DNA from: an uncultured Kouleothrix sp.
Lineage (GTDB): Bacteria > Chloroflexota > Chloroflexia > Chloroflexales > Roseiflexaceae
Length of the DNA: 12,572 nt
Direction: 5' to 3'
Assembly: GCA_937858455.1 (NCBI GenBank)
Contig: CALLYN010000611.1
Coordinates: 1-12,572 of the forward strand
Within the stretch, counting starts at the first letter, position 1. Each line of letters begins with the position of its first letter. Positions 1-6,148 of this stretch are shown piece after piece. The notes under the pieces are model-generated. The model was not told the origin of the DNA and did not search any database. It worked only from the letters and a program-made list of their open reading frames with translations. The translations under genes were made by a program, and so were the position numbers.

Positions 1-606
1 AGCTCCATCAGATGGGTGCAGGCCGCGCGCTTCTCCAGCCGCGCGCGCACCGCCGAGCAAGCGATCATTGCGCGCGTACGGCCGGCGCTTGGCACAACCG
101 AACTGTCGTTCCAGTATCGCAGCCCGTACAGCGCTCCGGATGAGGTCGAGCAGCACCGGGTCGCGCCCTACGAGCTGTTCCAGCGCGACGGCTCGACCTA
201 CCTGGAAGCCTACTGCATCGACGCGAGCCTCAAGCAGCTGTGCGGGCGGTACATCGCCTACCGGCTCGACCGGATCGTGGCCGGGTCGGTGCGCCGGCTG
301 CCGAAACAGCTCCCGCCGGTGCGCTATGCGCGCCGTTCGTACCGCCTGCGCTACGAGCTCACACCCGCCGTCGCGCGCCGCCGTGATATTGCGCTCTGGT
401 TTGCAGGCAGCAGCTGCACGTATACCGACGCCGGCGGCGCAATCGTCGAGGCCTGCATCACCGATCTGTGGTACGCACGCGAGGTGCTGCTACGCTACCG
501 CGAGCACTGCCGCGTGATCGAGCCGCCCGAGCTGATTGCCATGATCCGCGAAAGCCTCGGGCGCATGGCCGCGCTGTATGCCGAGCGACCACCACCGGAG
601 GATTGA
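1..606 (+). CDS. WYL-domain regulator, 5' end outside the window
   Basis: The reading frame is open from base 1, so the gene almost certainly starts upstream and the N-terminal HTH is not visible. Codons about 35-93 match a WYL domain: a beta-strand with FQYRSP, then HRVAPYELF, a YLEAYC strand and the closing RLDRI. The name-giving WYL tripeptide is TYL here. Codons about 115-195 (RYELTPAVARR ... LLRYREHCRVIEPPELIAMI) fit the WCX extension usual in this family. WYL proteins are ligand-responsive transcription factors, often found beside CRISPR-Cas and other defence genes, where the domain is thought to bind nucleotides or nucleic acid. The gene ends 2 bases before the next start and so lies in one operon with the CARF gene. 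It probably regulates that locus; this role is inferred from the neighbourhood. A GTG at 16 could serve as a start but would leave no HTH. Confidence 0.82.
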   Translation, partial: SSIRWVQAARFSSRARTAEQAIIARVRPALGTTELSFQYRSPYSAPDEVEQHRVAPYELFQRDGSTYLEAYCIDASLKQLCGRYIAYRLDRIVAGSVRRLPKQLPPVRYARRSYRLRYELTPAVARRRDIALWFAGSSCTYTDAGGAIVEACITDLWYAREVLLRYREHCRVIEPPELIAMIRESLGRMAALYAERPPPED

Positions 607-608
607 CC

Positions 609-1268
609 ATGACCGACACACACACCACGTCGCTGCTCGTCACCCGGCAGCACCACCTGGAAGTACTACAGCGGCAGCTTGCGACGTTTGGTGAGCTGTA
701 CGCGCCACCGCATATTATCACCGGGATCGCCCAAACCCAGGCTGAGATCAGCCAGCTGCGCCAGCAGCGCACCCAGCAGATACCCCGCCCGGCCACGCTG
801 GCATCGGCGGCGCCGCCCGCAGCTCGCGGCCTGGTCGTGCTGATCAGCCCGCGCCGCCCGACTGAGCGGCTCGAAGACATGGCCAGCTATCAGGCGCTCC
901 TGTATCACCGCCAGCTGACGCACTGCTGGCTGATCGCCACCAGCGGCGAAGGCGGCTCGCTCGCCACTGCGCACGAGCTCGCGCGGTATTTTTCTGGGGT
1001 GCAGAGCGCGATCTGGCAGGTGCTCGACCCGATCCACGCTGACGAGACGTTTGCGCTGGTCGAGCGGATCTTCACGATCGATCTTCCTGACGCTGGGCTG
1101 ACCGCCAGCGACGTGCTCGCCGACATCACCGGCGGCACCAAGCCGATGACCGCCGGGATGGTGCTGGCCTGCGGCCACCAGCGCGCGATGCAGTATATGG
1201 TCTACCAGCCAGCGGGGCCGTCACTGCCGGTGGCGCTGCGCGTTCAGGCTGGCGACAATCCGGCGTAG
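609..1268 (+). CDS. CARF-domain protein with helical N-terminal adaptor-like module
   Basis: Start is the ATG at 609, with GGAGGA at 597-602 six bases upstream; a longer in-frame extension overlaps the WYL gene and is unlikely. The 219-aa product has a helical N-terminus (residues about 7-52, with LEVLQRQLATFG and a PPHIITGIAQTQAEI stretch). It resembles the short effector-associated modules found on Chloroflexota and cyanobacterial conflict proteins. A linker follows, then a CARF-like Rossmann domain (about 74-215): first strand GLVVLISPRR, second strand CWLIATSGEG, and the signature DITGGTKPM at 172-180. CARF domains bind cyclic oligoadenylates made by type III CRISPR Cas10. No HEPN RxxxxH nuclease motif is visible, so this looks like a sensor or adaptor, or a ring nuclease, rather than a Csm6-type RNase. 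The family is fairly clear; the exact function is not. Confidence 0.75.
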   Translation: MTDTHTTSLLVTRQHHLEVLQRQLATFGELYAPPHIITGIAQTQAEISQLRQQRTQQIPRPATLASAAPPAARGLVVLISPRRPTERLEDMASYQALLYHRQLTHCWLIATSGEGGSLATAHELARYFSGVQSAIWQVLDPIHADETFALVERIFTIDLPDAGLTASDVLADITGGTKPMTAGMVLACGHQRAMQYMVYQPAGPSLPVALRVQAGDNPA

Positions 1269-1540
1269 CCCCACACTGCGTATGCCTCCCACCCGCGCTC
1301 GCGCCTACCCTCCTGCTGCGCGACGTGCATACCCTGATTACAGGACGCTAACAGCCATCCAAGCGCCTGTCGTGGCGCACGTACGCCACGGATGGCATTG
1401 GCGTGCCTTGCTCCGAACAGCAGCCACGTGCGCTCTGCGAGCGCTGCAGTCTCGCGCTGCGGGCTCGTCGCATATGTGACGAGCCCGCAGCATACGCTGG
1501 GCGTGGATGTATTCGCAATTGCTAGAAAAGGAGCACTCGA
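1269..1540 (+). other. Intergenic region with two hairpins
   Basis: No gene is convincing here. Two inverted repeats are clear. At 1354-1396, a 13-bp stem (GCCATCC plus GTGGCG against CGCCACGGATGGC) is interrupted on its left side by an 11-nt bulge. At 1456-1491 there is a perfect 14-bp stem (GCTGCGGGCTCGTC with GACGAGCCCGCAGC) around an 8-nt loop containing CATATG. Neither is followed by a T-run, so they may be factor-assisted terminators of the CARF operon or regulatory sites of the next gene. No good -35/-10 pair was found for the gene at 1541. Confidence 0.55.
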
Positions 1541-2893
1541 ATGGATGCACGCGTTGGTTGCAGAGCAGCACTGCTGGCCGTACTGCTCACTCTCGTGACA
1601 CTGCTGGCGCCGGCGGCTTCGGCGCGAGCGGCCGCGCCGCTGGCGATCCGCTTTATCAGCCAGTACACTGGCATTGCAACCCAGAACGCCGACTGCGGGC
1701 CGACGGCAGTCGCCATGATCCTCGACGCCTACGGTAAAAAGCCGGCTGGCTGGAGCGATGCCCAGTTTGTACAGGACATCCGCGCCAAAGCCGGCGGCAC
1801 AGGGGACACCAACTTTGGCCAGCTCGAGCGCGCGCTTGGCGCGTACGGGCTTGGCTCGAGCGAGATCTCGAACGCCGCCGCGCCGCAGCCCGACGCGCAA
1901 ATGCAGGCGATGAAGACCGCGCTGGCGCAGGGCAAGCCGGTGATTGCGCTGCTGCACGGCGCGACGCTGGGGCGCGGCACGGCGTACGGCGACCACTGGG
2001 TGGTGCTGCGCGGCTTCTCTGATGACGGCCAGTCGGTGTATCTGAACGACCCCGACACCCAAAGCCCGCGCTGGGCCGGCTGGATCGCGGGCGGCCAGAT
2101 GACGCTGGCATACGCGACGTTTCGCGCGGCGGCATTCAACGCCGCACCGGGGCCGTACGGCATTATCGTGGGCGATGGCCTTGTGAATGGGCCGCCAGCG
2201 ACGCCGGATGGGCTGGCGGTGAGCGCGGACGGGCCGCACAGCTTGACGCTAAGCTGGCAGGCGGTAGCCGGGGCGAGCGGGTATCGCGTGTATCGCTGGG
2301 GCTATGCCGAAAACCGCTGGGACTTCTTCCCACTGGCTGAGACTGGTGGAACCAGCTACACCCAGAGCGGGCTTGACTGCGCCAACAACTTCAACTACTA
2401 CCTGGTGACCGCATTCAACGCGGCGGGCGAGTCGCCGCGCAGCGGCTGGGTGCAGGGCACCACCCAGGCATGTGAGACGCCAGCGACGCCGGACGGGCTG
2501 GTGGTGAGCGCGGACGGGCCGCACAGCTTGACGCTGAGCTGGCAGGCGGTGGCCGGGGCAAGCGGCTATCGCGTGTATCGCTGGGGCTATGCCGAAAACC
2601 GCTGGGACTTCTTCCCGCTGGCTGAGACTGGTGGAACCAGCTACACCCAGGGCGGGCTCGACTGCGCTAGCACCTTCAACTACTACCTGGTGACCGCGTT
2701 CAACGCGGCGGGCGAGTCGCCGCGCAGCGGCTGGGTGCAGGGCACCACCCAGGCGTGTACGCAGGGCGCGCCGCGCGATGCACAGCCGCAGATCGAGAGG
2801 CCTGCGCCAGCGGCGCCGCAGGATGCGCCAAGGCCAGAACTGCCCGCGACAATAGTGCCTGCGCCAAGCGTGCTACCAGAAGCGCTATACTAA
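1541..2893 (+). CDS. Secreted C39-like cysteine peptidase with two Fn3 repeats
   Basis: ATG 1541 has AAAAGGAG 7 bases upstream. The 450-aa product begins with a signal peptide (hydrophobic core about residues 9-25, Ala-rich cleavage region near 26-32). Residues about 35-215 form a papain-like C39 domain of the Peptidase_C39_2 type. The candidate catalytic Cys is C52 (ADCGPTAVAM), the His is H152 (GDHWVVLRGF) and the Asn/Asp is in YLNDPD (167-172). Two fibronectin type III domains follow (about 219-313 and 314-408), each with SLTLSWQAV and SGYRVYRW strands and a pair of Cys (LDC ... TQAC). A Pro/Ala-rich tail ends the protein. It is probably exported to hydrolyse peptides or amide bonds outside the cell, with Fn3 domains as spacers or adhesion modules; no substrate can be read from sequence. 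It appears to be an independent unit closed by its own terminator. Confidence 0.82.
   Translation: MDARVGCRAALLAVLLTLVTLLAPAASARAAAPLAIRFISQYTGIATQNADCGPTAVAMILDAYGKKPAGWSDAQFVQDIRAKAGGTGDTNFGQLERALGAYGLGSSEISNAAAPQPDAQMQAMKTALAQGKPVIALLHGATLGRGTAYGDHWVVLRGFSDDGQSVYLNDPDTQSPRWAGWIAGGQMTLAYATFRAAAFNAAPGPYGIIVGDGLVNGPPATPDGLAVSADGPHSLTLSWQAVAGASGYRVYRWGYAENRWDFFPLAETGGTSYTQSGLDCANNFNYYLVTAFNAAGESPRSGWVQGTTQACETPATPDGLVVSADGPHSLTLSWQAVAGASGYRVYRWGYAENRWDFFPLAETGGTSYTQGGLDCASTFNYYLVTAFNAAGESPRSGWVQGTTQACTQGAPRDAQPQIERPAPAAPQDAPRPELPATIVPAPSVLPEALY
2194..2763 (+). repeat. Tandem 285-bp repeat encoding Fn3 domains
   Basis: Two direct copies of a 285-bp (95-codon) unit lie at 2194-2478 and 2479-2763. 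They differ at only a small number of positions, many silent or conservative (e.g. GLAVSADG vs GLVVSADG, ANNFNYY vs ASTFNYY). Each unit encodes one complete Fn3 domain. Near-identity at DNA level points to recent duplication or ongoing gene conversion. Confidence 0.93.
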
Positions 2894-2902
2894 CAGATTG
2901 CG

Positions 2903-2940
2903 AGCCGGAAGCCGCGCTAACACTAGCGCGGCTTCCGGCT
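2903..2940 (+). terminator. Terminator of the C39/Fn3 gene
   Basis: A perfect 17-bp stem (arms 2903-2919 and 2924-2940, loop ACAC) begins 9 bases after the TAA stop and is followed by GACTCTTTCT. The stem is very strong although the T-run is short, so it is likely a Rho-independent terminator. The near-symmetric arms could act in both directions. Confidence 0.85.
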
Positions 2941-2995
2941 GACTCTTTCTGCACGTACTGCCCGCAGCTCATCATCGCATTTTTCCAAAATATAA

Positions 2996-3024
2996 TTGAC
3001 TTCGATTCCCTTCTCGTCTATACT
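2996..3024 (+). promoter_or_regulatory. Sigma70-type promoter of the T-box leader
   Basis: TTGACT (2996-3001), a 17-base spacer and TATACT (3019-3024) form an almost consensus housekeeping promoter; transcription would start near 3031. An A/T-rich segment TTTTCCAAAATATAA (2981-2995) abuts the -35 box and could be an UP element or an operator. A related segment recurs upstream of the promoter at 5650. Confidence 0.75.
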
Positions 3025-3030
3025 GCCGCC

Positions 3031-3314
3031 AAGAAGAGCATGCTTTTCAGATCATACGTGACGTTGCGGCAGTCCTCGATCGGCGAATGGCAGACAGCGA
3101 CTCTGGGTTTGGTGCGAGCCAGAGTGCCCATCCGATCAGTCCCACTGCCGAAGTCGCCGGGGCAAACCCGATGGTGAACCTGGCCGTGCGGCGCACGTTA
3201 TGCGCACAAAGTGGCCGATCGCACCCACGGCGATCGTCAAGCGGGGTGGTACCGCCGGTTGTTTTCGCCCGTCCCGGCGTGATCTTTGATGACGCCTGGG
3301 CGGGCCGCTTGTTT
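3031..3314 (+). promoter_or_regulatory. T-box riboswitch (tRNA-sensing leader) upstream of a regulator gene
   Basis: The leader shows the ordered landmarks of a transcriptional T-box. Stem I has helices CGGCAGT/ACTGCCG (3067-3073 with 3144-3150) and GATCGG/CCGATC (3078-3083 with 3132-3137). An AG box AGCGA (3096-3100) is followed by an apical helix ACTCTGG/CCAGAGT (3100-3106 with 3119-3125) around a GTTTGGTGCGAG loop carrying the GGUG motif. A Stem II-like region holds CGTTA (3196-3200), the F-box core. Stem III is CGATCGC/GCGATCG (3216-3222 with 3230-3236). The T-box GGGTGGTACCGCC (3244-3256) carries the UGGU bulge that pairs with a tRNA NCCA end, and CGTCCC (3270-3275) completes the antiterminator. 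UGGU implies a discriminator A73. The specifier is unresolved: AUC (3135-3137, Ile), GUC (Val) and CCC/CCA (Pro) all lie in the right place. T-boxes normally control amino-acid genes; here the next gene is a regulator. Confidence 0.82.
3268..3314 (+). terminator. T-box-controlled terminator hairpin
   Basis: CCCGTCCCGGCGT (3268-3280) pairs with ACGCCTGGGCGGG (3292-3304) with one C/T mismatch and one wobble. The inner ATC/GAT continues the stem, and a modest T-rich TTGTTT follows at 3309-3314. The 5' arm includes the CGTCCC needed for the antiterminator, so the two structures are mutually exclusive, as in known T-box leaders. Confidence 0.78.
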
Positions 3315-3336
3315 ATGTACGCCAGAGGTGGCATGT

Positions 3337-5484
3337 ATGGCGTCAACCAGGCAAACGCCAAACCAGGCTGCAGATGGTGAGGCGCACATGGCTCCCCAGC
3401 CGCCAGATGATGGTGAGCCTGAGACAATTGATGCGAGCAATGAGCTGCTCAAAGAGCTCGTCGAGCGTATCCACAAGCGTGCCGAGGGCTGGCGCGATGC
3501 GCTGACCGTCAGCATTGGGCGCGCGCGTGAGCTGACGAATCTTGAGGAAACGCGCATTCGTTATTTCGAAGAGCTGGGTGCGCTACAGCCAACCAAACTC
3601 GCCGGTGGTGCGGGTTCGAATCGCCTGTATACCCTCGCCGATCTGCGCTGCCTGTATGCTCTCGCCATTCTGGTCAAAGAGCACGACTACCGCCCACAGG
3701 CAGCTGCGCTGCTCGTTAAACATCATCGTGATCTGATCGTATCTGGCCGGCCAGATTCGCTGCATACCTTAGTGGAGCGTGAAGGCGACGTCGTTACCGA
3801 TGGCTTTGTGCTCGCCCGACTCATGAGCCAACTGCTCGACGCGGTACAAGCTGAGTTTGCGCCTGGCTGTGGCAGCCAGGCTAGTCCGACTGCTCCAGCA
3901 GGCGCGAGTGCGCCGTCGCTCCGTGTTGTCGGAGTGCTATTGTCGCTGCAAAATATGTTCTTTGATTCGCGCGGGCCTGCTCCAGCGGTTGTCCAGCGGA
4001 TGGGTCGTGCGATATGCAAGCGCCCAAAGGATACTCTGATCGCGCTCGATCGGGCCGCATTCTTCGGCACCGATGCCAGGGCGGCTCGCTTTGCCTCGCA
4101 GCAGACAAGCGTACGCAATGACAGCACTATTCTGCTGTATAGCCGTGATGATGCCTGGGATATTCCACTGCAGAAACACCACCGTTTCTGCTTTTACACA
4201 TCATCACAGCAGCAGCTGTCGATGTGGCTGATTCTCGAAGGCGCCGCGGAGATGACCCCTGCTTCTCCTTTACTCTTCAGCCCGCAACGCCGTACGCTTG
4301 TGGATCGTGTGCTGTCAATGTGCGCGCAGATCTTCCAGTCGTTTCGTGATAGCTCGCTCGCAAAAAACTATCGCTATCGCTCGGACGGCTTTCAGATCGA
4401 GCACTCGCAGAAGACATATAGTGCTCTGCTCAAGCTCATTGTCGATCTGATCTTCTCAGATCCCAACGATAGTGTAGCCGCATTGCTGATCCCAAACAGC
4501 CTTGAACATCCTACAACGTTGGCCATGCTAGCAAACCATAATTATGCCGACGAGCTGGTGTCGCGCGTAAAGCTCGATCTCCATGGCGAGGGACAAGGAT
4601 TGTGTGGACGTGCGTACAATGTGCGTGAGCCATTTTTCTCTGCCAACACCCGCAGCGACCCGCGCGTGGCGTATGCGCTTGAAGAACATAGCCAGGTAGC
4701 GTTGGCGATACCATTGGTGATGAGCGGCGTGGTTGCGCCGCTCGGCGTGCTGTATTTGGCGTCGCAGAAATCGCAGCCGGCGTTGCGGAGCGACGATGCC
4801 TACTTCGCGCTCATCCTGGGTAATATTTTGAGCGAGCAGCTTGGGCGCTGGTGGCTCACGCGCTTGCGAAAAACACACGACCAGACCCTGCACGAGCAGA
4901 TGGAGCCGATCACTCGCTGGTTCGATAGCCTCAACCCGCACGGCCGCGATTTTCAGGAGGCGATCGATGAGCTGCAGAAGCTGTGGCTCACGATTCATGC
5001 GGATGATACCGACGCCGATACATCGAATGTAGCGCTGCTGCTGTTTGATATCGATAGCTACCGGCAAAATGTCCAGGTGCGCAGCACCGACCCGGTACCG
5101 CTCGAAGCACAGATGCACGTTCGGAAAGCCATCCTCAAGATTTTACCAAACACGCGCGACTACTGGTTTAAGCATGATCATGTATTGGTGATAGTGCATA
5201 ATTACAAAGTAGAGCAGGTGATTGCCTTTGCCCGGCGCATCGCCAACCAGGTTCGCGCCGTGCCTCTTTCCATTCAAGGCGCGGATGGTAAAAATATTAC
5301 CCTCAGTGTGAGTGGGGCGATCAAGATGATGAGCTACCGTGATCTCCACGATCTTGACGCGATTGGTCAAGCGCAGTTCCGTCACCAGATCGAGGTGGTG
5401 CTCGACGACCTGCGCGAGCAAACGGCGCACTCCACCGCGCACTCGCTGCAGATACTCAAGCCTGAGGGCTGGACGCCAGCCTAA
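3337..5484 (+). CDS. MerR-type HTH, GAF and degenerate GGDEF regulator
   Basis: I prefer ATG 3337 (AGAGGTG six bases upstream); ATG 3388 after GGTGAGG is an alternative. The frame runs back to a TTG at 3286, but that lies inside the leader's terminator hairpin. From 3337 the product is 715 aa. Residues about 57-128 form a winged MerR-like helix-turn-helix (GRARELTNLEETRIRYFEEL, then RLYTLADLRCL). The middle (about 140-350) is not recognised. A GAF-like sensor spans about 361-480 (GLCGRAYNVREPFFSANTR, VAPLGVLYLAS). A GGDEF-fold domain spans about 560-690 (VALLLFDIDSYRQN), but the GGDEF loop reads FKHDHVLVIV near residue 610, so cyclase activity is unlikely. It is probably a DNA-binding signal integrator; its ligand is unknown. 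Codon third positions are visibly less GC-biased than in flanking operons. Its expression should be set by tRNA charging through the T-box leader. Confidence 0.78.
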   Translation: MASTRQTPNQAADGEAHMAPQPPDDGEPETIDASNELLKELVERIHKRAEGWRDALTVSIGRARELTNLEETRIRYFEELGALQPTKLAGGAGSNRLYTLADLRCLYALAILVKEHDYRPQAAALLVKHHRDLIVSGRPDSLHTLVEREGDVVTDGFVLARLMSQLLDAVQAEFAPGCGSQASPTAPAGASAPSLRVVGVLLSLQNMFFDSRGPAPAVVQRMGRAICKRPKDTLIALDRAAFFGTDARAARFASQQTSVRNDSTILLYSRDDAWDIPLQKHHRFCFYTSSQQQLSMWLILEGAAEMTPASPLLFSPQRRTLVDRVLSMCAQIFQSFRDSSLAKNYRYRSDGFQIEHSQKTYSALLKLIVDLIFSDPNDSVAALLIPNSLEHPTTLAMLANHNYADELVSRVKLDLHGEGQGLCGRAYNVREPFFSANTRSDPRVAYALEEHSQVALAIPLVMSGVVAPLGVLYLASQKSQPALRSDDAYFALILGNILSEQLGRWWLTRLRKTHDQTLHEQMEPITRWFDSLNPHGRDFQEAIDELQKLWLTIHADDTDADTSNVALLLFDIDSYRQNVQVRSTDPVPLEAQMHVRKAILKILPNTRDYWFKHDHVLVIVHNYKVEQVIAFARRIANQVRAVPLSIQGADGKNITLSVSGAIKMMSYRDLHDLDAIGQAQFRHQIEVVLDDLREQTAHSTAHSLQILKPEGWTPA

Positions 5485-5504
5485 GGCTCGCTCTTCCACC
5501 TTTC

Positions 5505-5564
5505 GCAAACACAACCCCCAGTTCTCGAACACGATAGCCTGAAGTCAGGCTCTTCAGTGTTTGC
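5505..5564 (+). terminator. Weak terminator-like structure after the MerR/GAF gene
   Basis: AGCCTG/CAGGCT (5536-5541 with 5546-5551, loop AAGT) is enclosed by an outer GCAAACAC/GTGTTTGC pair (5505-5512 with 5557-5564). It lies 20-80 bases after the stop at 5484. The T-run is poor, so the termination role is only probable. Confidence 0.5.
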
Positions 5565-5649
5565 TCCATGCTTGCCGATACGATCTCAATATAATCTCGA
5601 AAGTCCGCACATTTTCCAAAAATATTCTAAATTTGTTTAATTCATCCTA

Positions 5650-5678
5650 TTGACCCACTGGGATCGATCCGCTATGAT
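5650..5678 (+). promoter_or_regulatory. Sigma70-type promoter
   Basis: TTGACC (5650-5655), a 17-base spacer and TATGAT (5673-5678) form a strong promoter; transcription would start near 5685. A long A/T-rich tract lies upstream and includes TTTTCCAAAAATAT (5612-5625), close to the element before the 2996 promoter. Confidence 0.72.
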
Positions 5679-5721
5679 GATCGCAATCGACACGACGATC
5701 GCGGTTAGATAGGGAGTCGGT

Positions 5722-5895
5722 ATGACGCAGGGTTGGATATCTGGCGGCAGTAGCCTAGCTCACTGCCCGCTACGAGCACACAATAATGCGCAATCAGCTC
5801 GCACCCCACATCGGCCGCTCATCTATCCATACCGTTCCACCACACTCTGGTGTGGTAGGTCACGACGTGGGGCATTCCTGCCTATCGGTACTTAG
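5722..5895 (+). CDS. Possible 57-aa small ORF inside the candidate RNA
   Basis: ATG 5722 has GGGAG (5712-5716) five bases upstream and runs to TAG 5893-5895. The product begins MTQGWISGGSS and is rich in Arg, His and Pro, with no domain, signal or membrane segment I can recognise. It overlaps the strongest RNA helices, which argues for RNA structure rather than protein as the conserved function. It is listed because promoter, SD and ORF are in order. Confidence 0.2.
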   Translation: MTQGWISGGSSLAHCPLRAHNNAQSARTPHRPLIYPYRSTTLWCGRSRRGAFLPIGT

Positions 5896-5923
5896 GCGCG
5901 CGCCTTCAACCTTCTTCATACGC

Positions 5924-5953
5924 AACAGGCGCCTCACGGCGCCTGTTTGATTC
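5924..5953 (+). terminator. Terminator of the candidate RNA, or attenuator
   Basis: A perfect 10-bp stem AACAGGCGCC/GGCGCCTGTT (5924-5933 with 5938-5947) closes a TCAC loop and is followed by TGATTCT. This is a Rho-independent terminator, or an attenuator if transcription continues to the gene at 6149. Confidence 0.7.
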
Positions 5954-6148
5954 TCCAGTTTCTACCTGAGCGAGCTTTGCGCGAATGCACCGTCGCGGCG
6001 ATGCAGAATACGATCATCGTTCTAAAAACACCCGCCTTCCAAAGCACACGCAGATCATCAATGCATCCGCCTGTCCCAACGCTGGGACACCGTTGGCAAT
6101 GCTGCCCAACCATCAGCGCGACTCACGCGCTTTCGAAGGGAGGACACG
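5954..6148 (+). other. Leader of the BTAD gene with three small hairpins
   Basis: No gene or consensus promoter is convincing here. Hairpins seen are TGTCCCA/TGGGACA (6072-6078 with 6083-6089, loop ACGC), GTTGG/CCAAC (starting about 6093, closing near 6110) and GCGCG/CGCGC (6116-6120 with 6126-6130). The last lies just upstream of the ribosome binding site AGGGAGGA at 6137-6144. They could tune translation or bind a regulator. Confidence 0.45.

Larger units (their letters stand above)
5685..5953 (+). ncRNA. Candidate structured non-coding RNA or leader
   Basis: This roughly 265-nt stretch sits between a near-consensus promoter and a terminator. It folds locally into several stems: GATAGG/CCTATC (5708-5713 with 5881-5886), which would close most of the unit; GGT-TGGATA/TATCCA-T-ACC (5731-5739 with 5824-5833, one bulge); CCCCACATCG/CGACGTGGGG (5804-5813 with 5863-5872, one mismatch); and ACCACAC/GTGTGGT (5839-5845 with 5850-5856, loop TCTG). 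The second and third helices cross, so they form a pseudoknot or alternate. I do not recognise it as tmRNA, RNase P RNA, SRP RNA or a T-box. It may be a free RNA or an attenuator leader for the BTAD gene. Confidence 0.5.

Noticed and set aside
468..608. Longer N-terminus for the CARF protein
   Set aside because: It would overlap the WYL gene by 139 bases; ATG 609 has an ideal SD and the extension is Arg-rich and featureless.
1244..2239. 331-codon reverse-strand frame over the peptidase gene
   Set aside because: The + strand frame has a signal peptide, catalytic motifs and Fn3 domains; the reverse frame is Arg/Ala-rich with no recognisable domain.
2194..2763. Direct repeats as a CRISPR array or mobile-element repeat
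   Set aside because: The units are 285 bp, adjacent without spacers, and code for Fn3 domains in frame.
3087..3380. 97-codon + strand ORF in the leader of the MerR/GAF gene
   Set aside because: It lies across the T-box helices and terminator, has no good SD and no recognisable domain.
5685..5953. Known housekeeping RNA such as tmRNA, RNase P RNA or 6S RNA
   Set aside because: No tRNA-like end or tag ORF, no RNase P core motifs, and no clear single long 6S-type stem-bubble were found.
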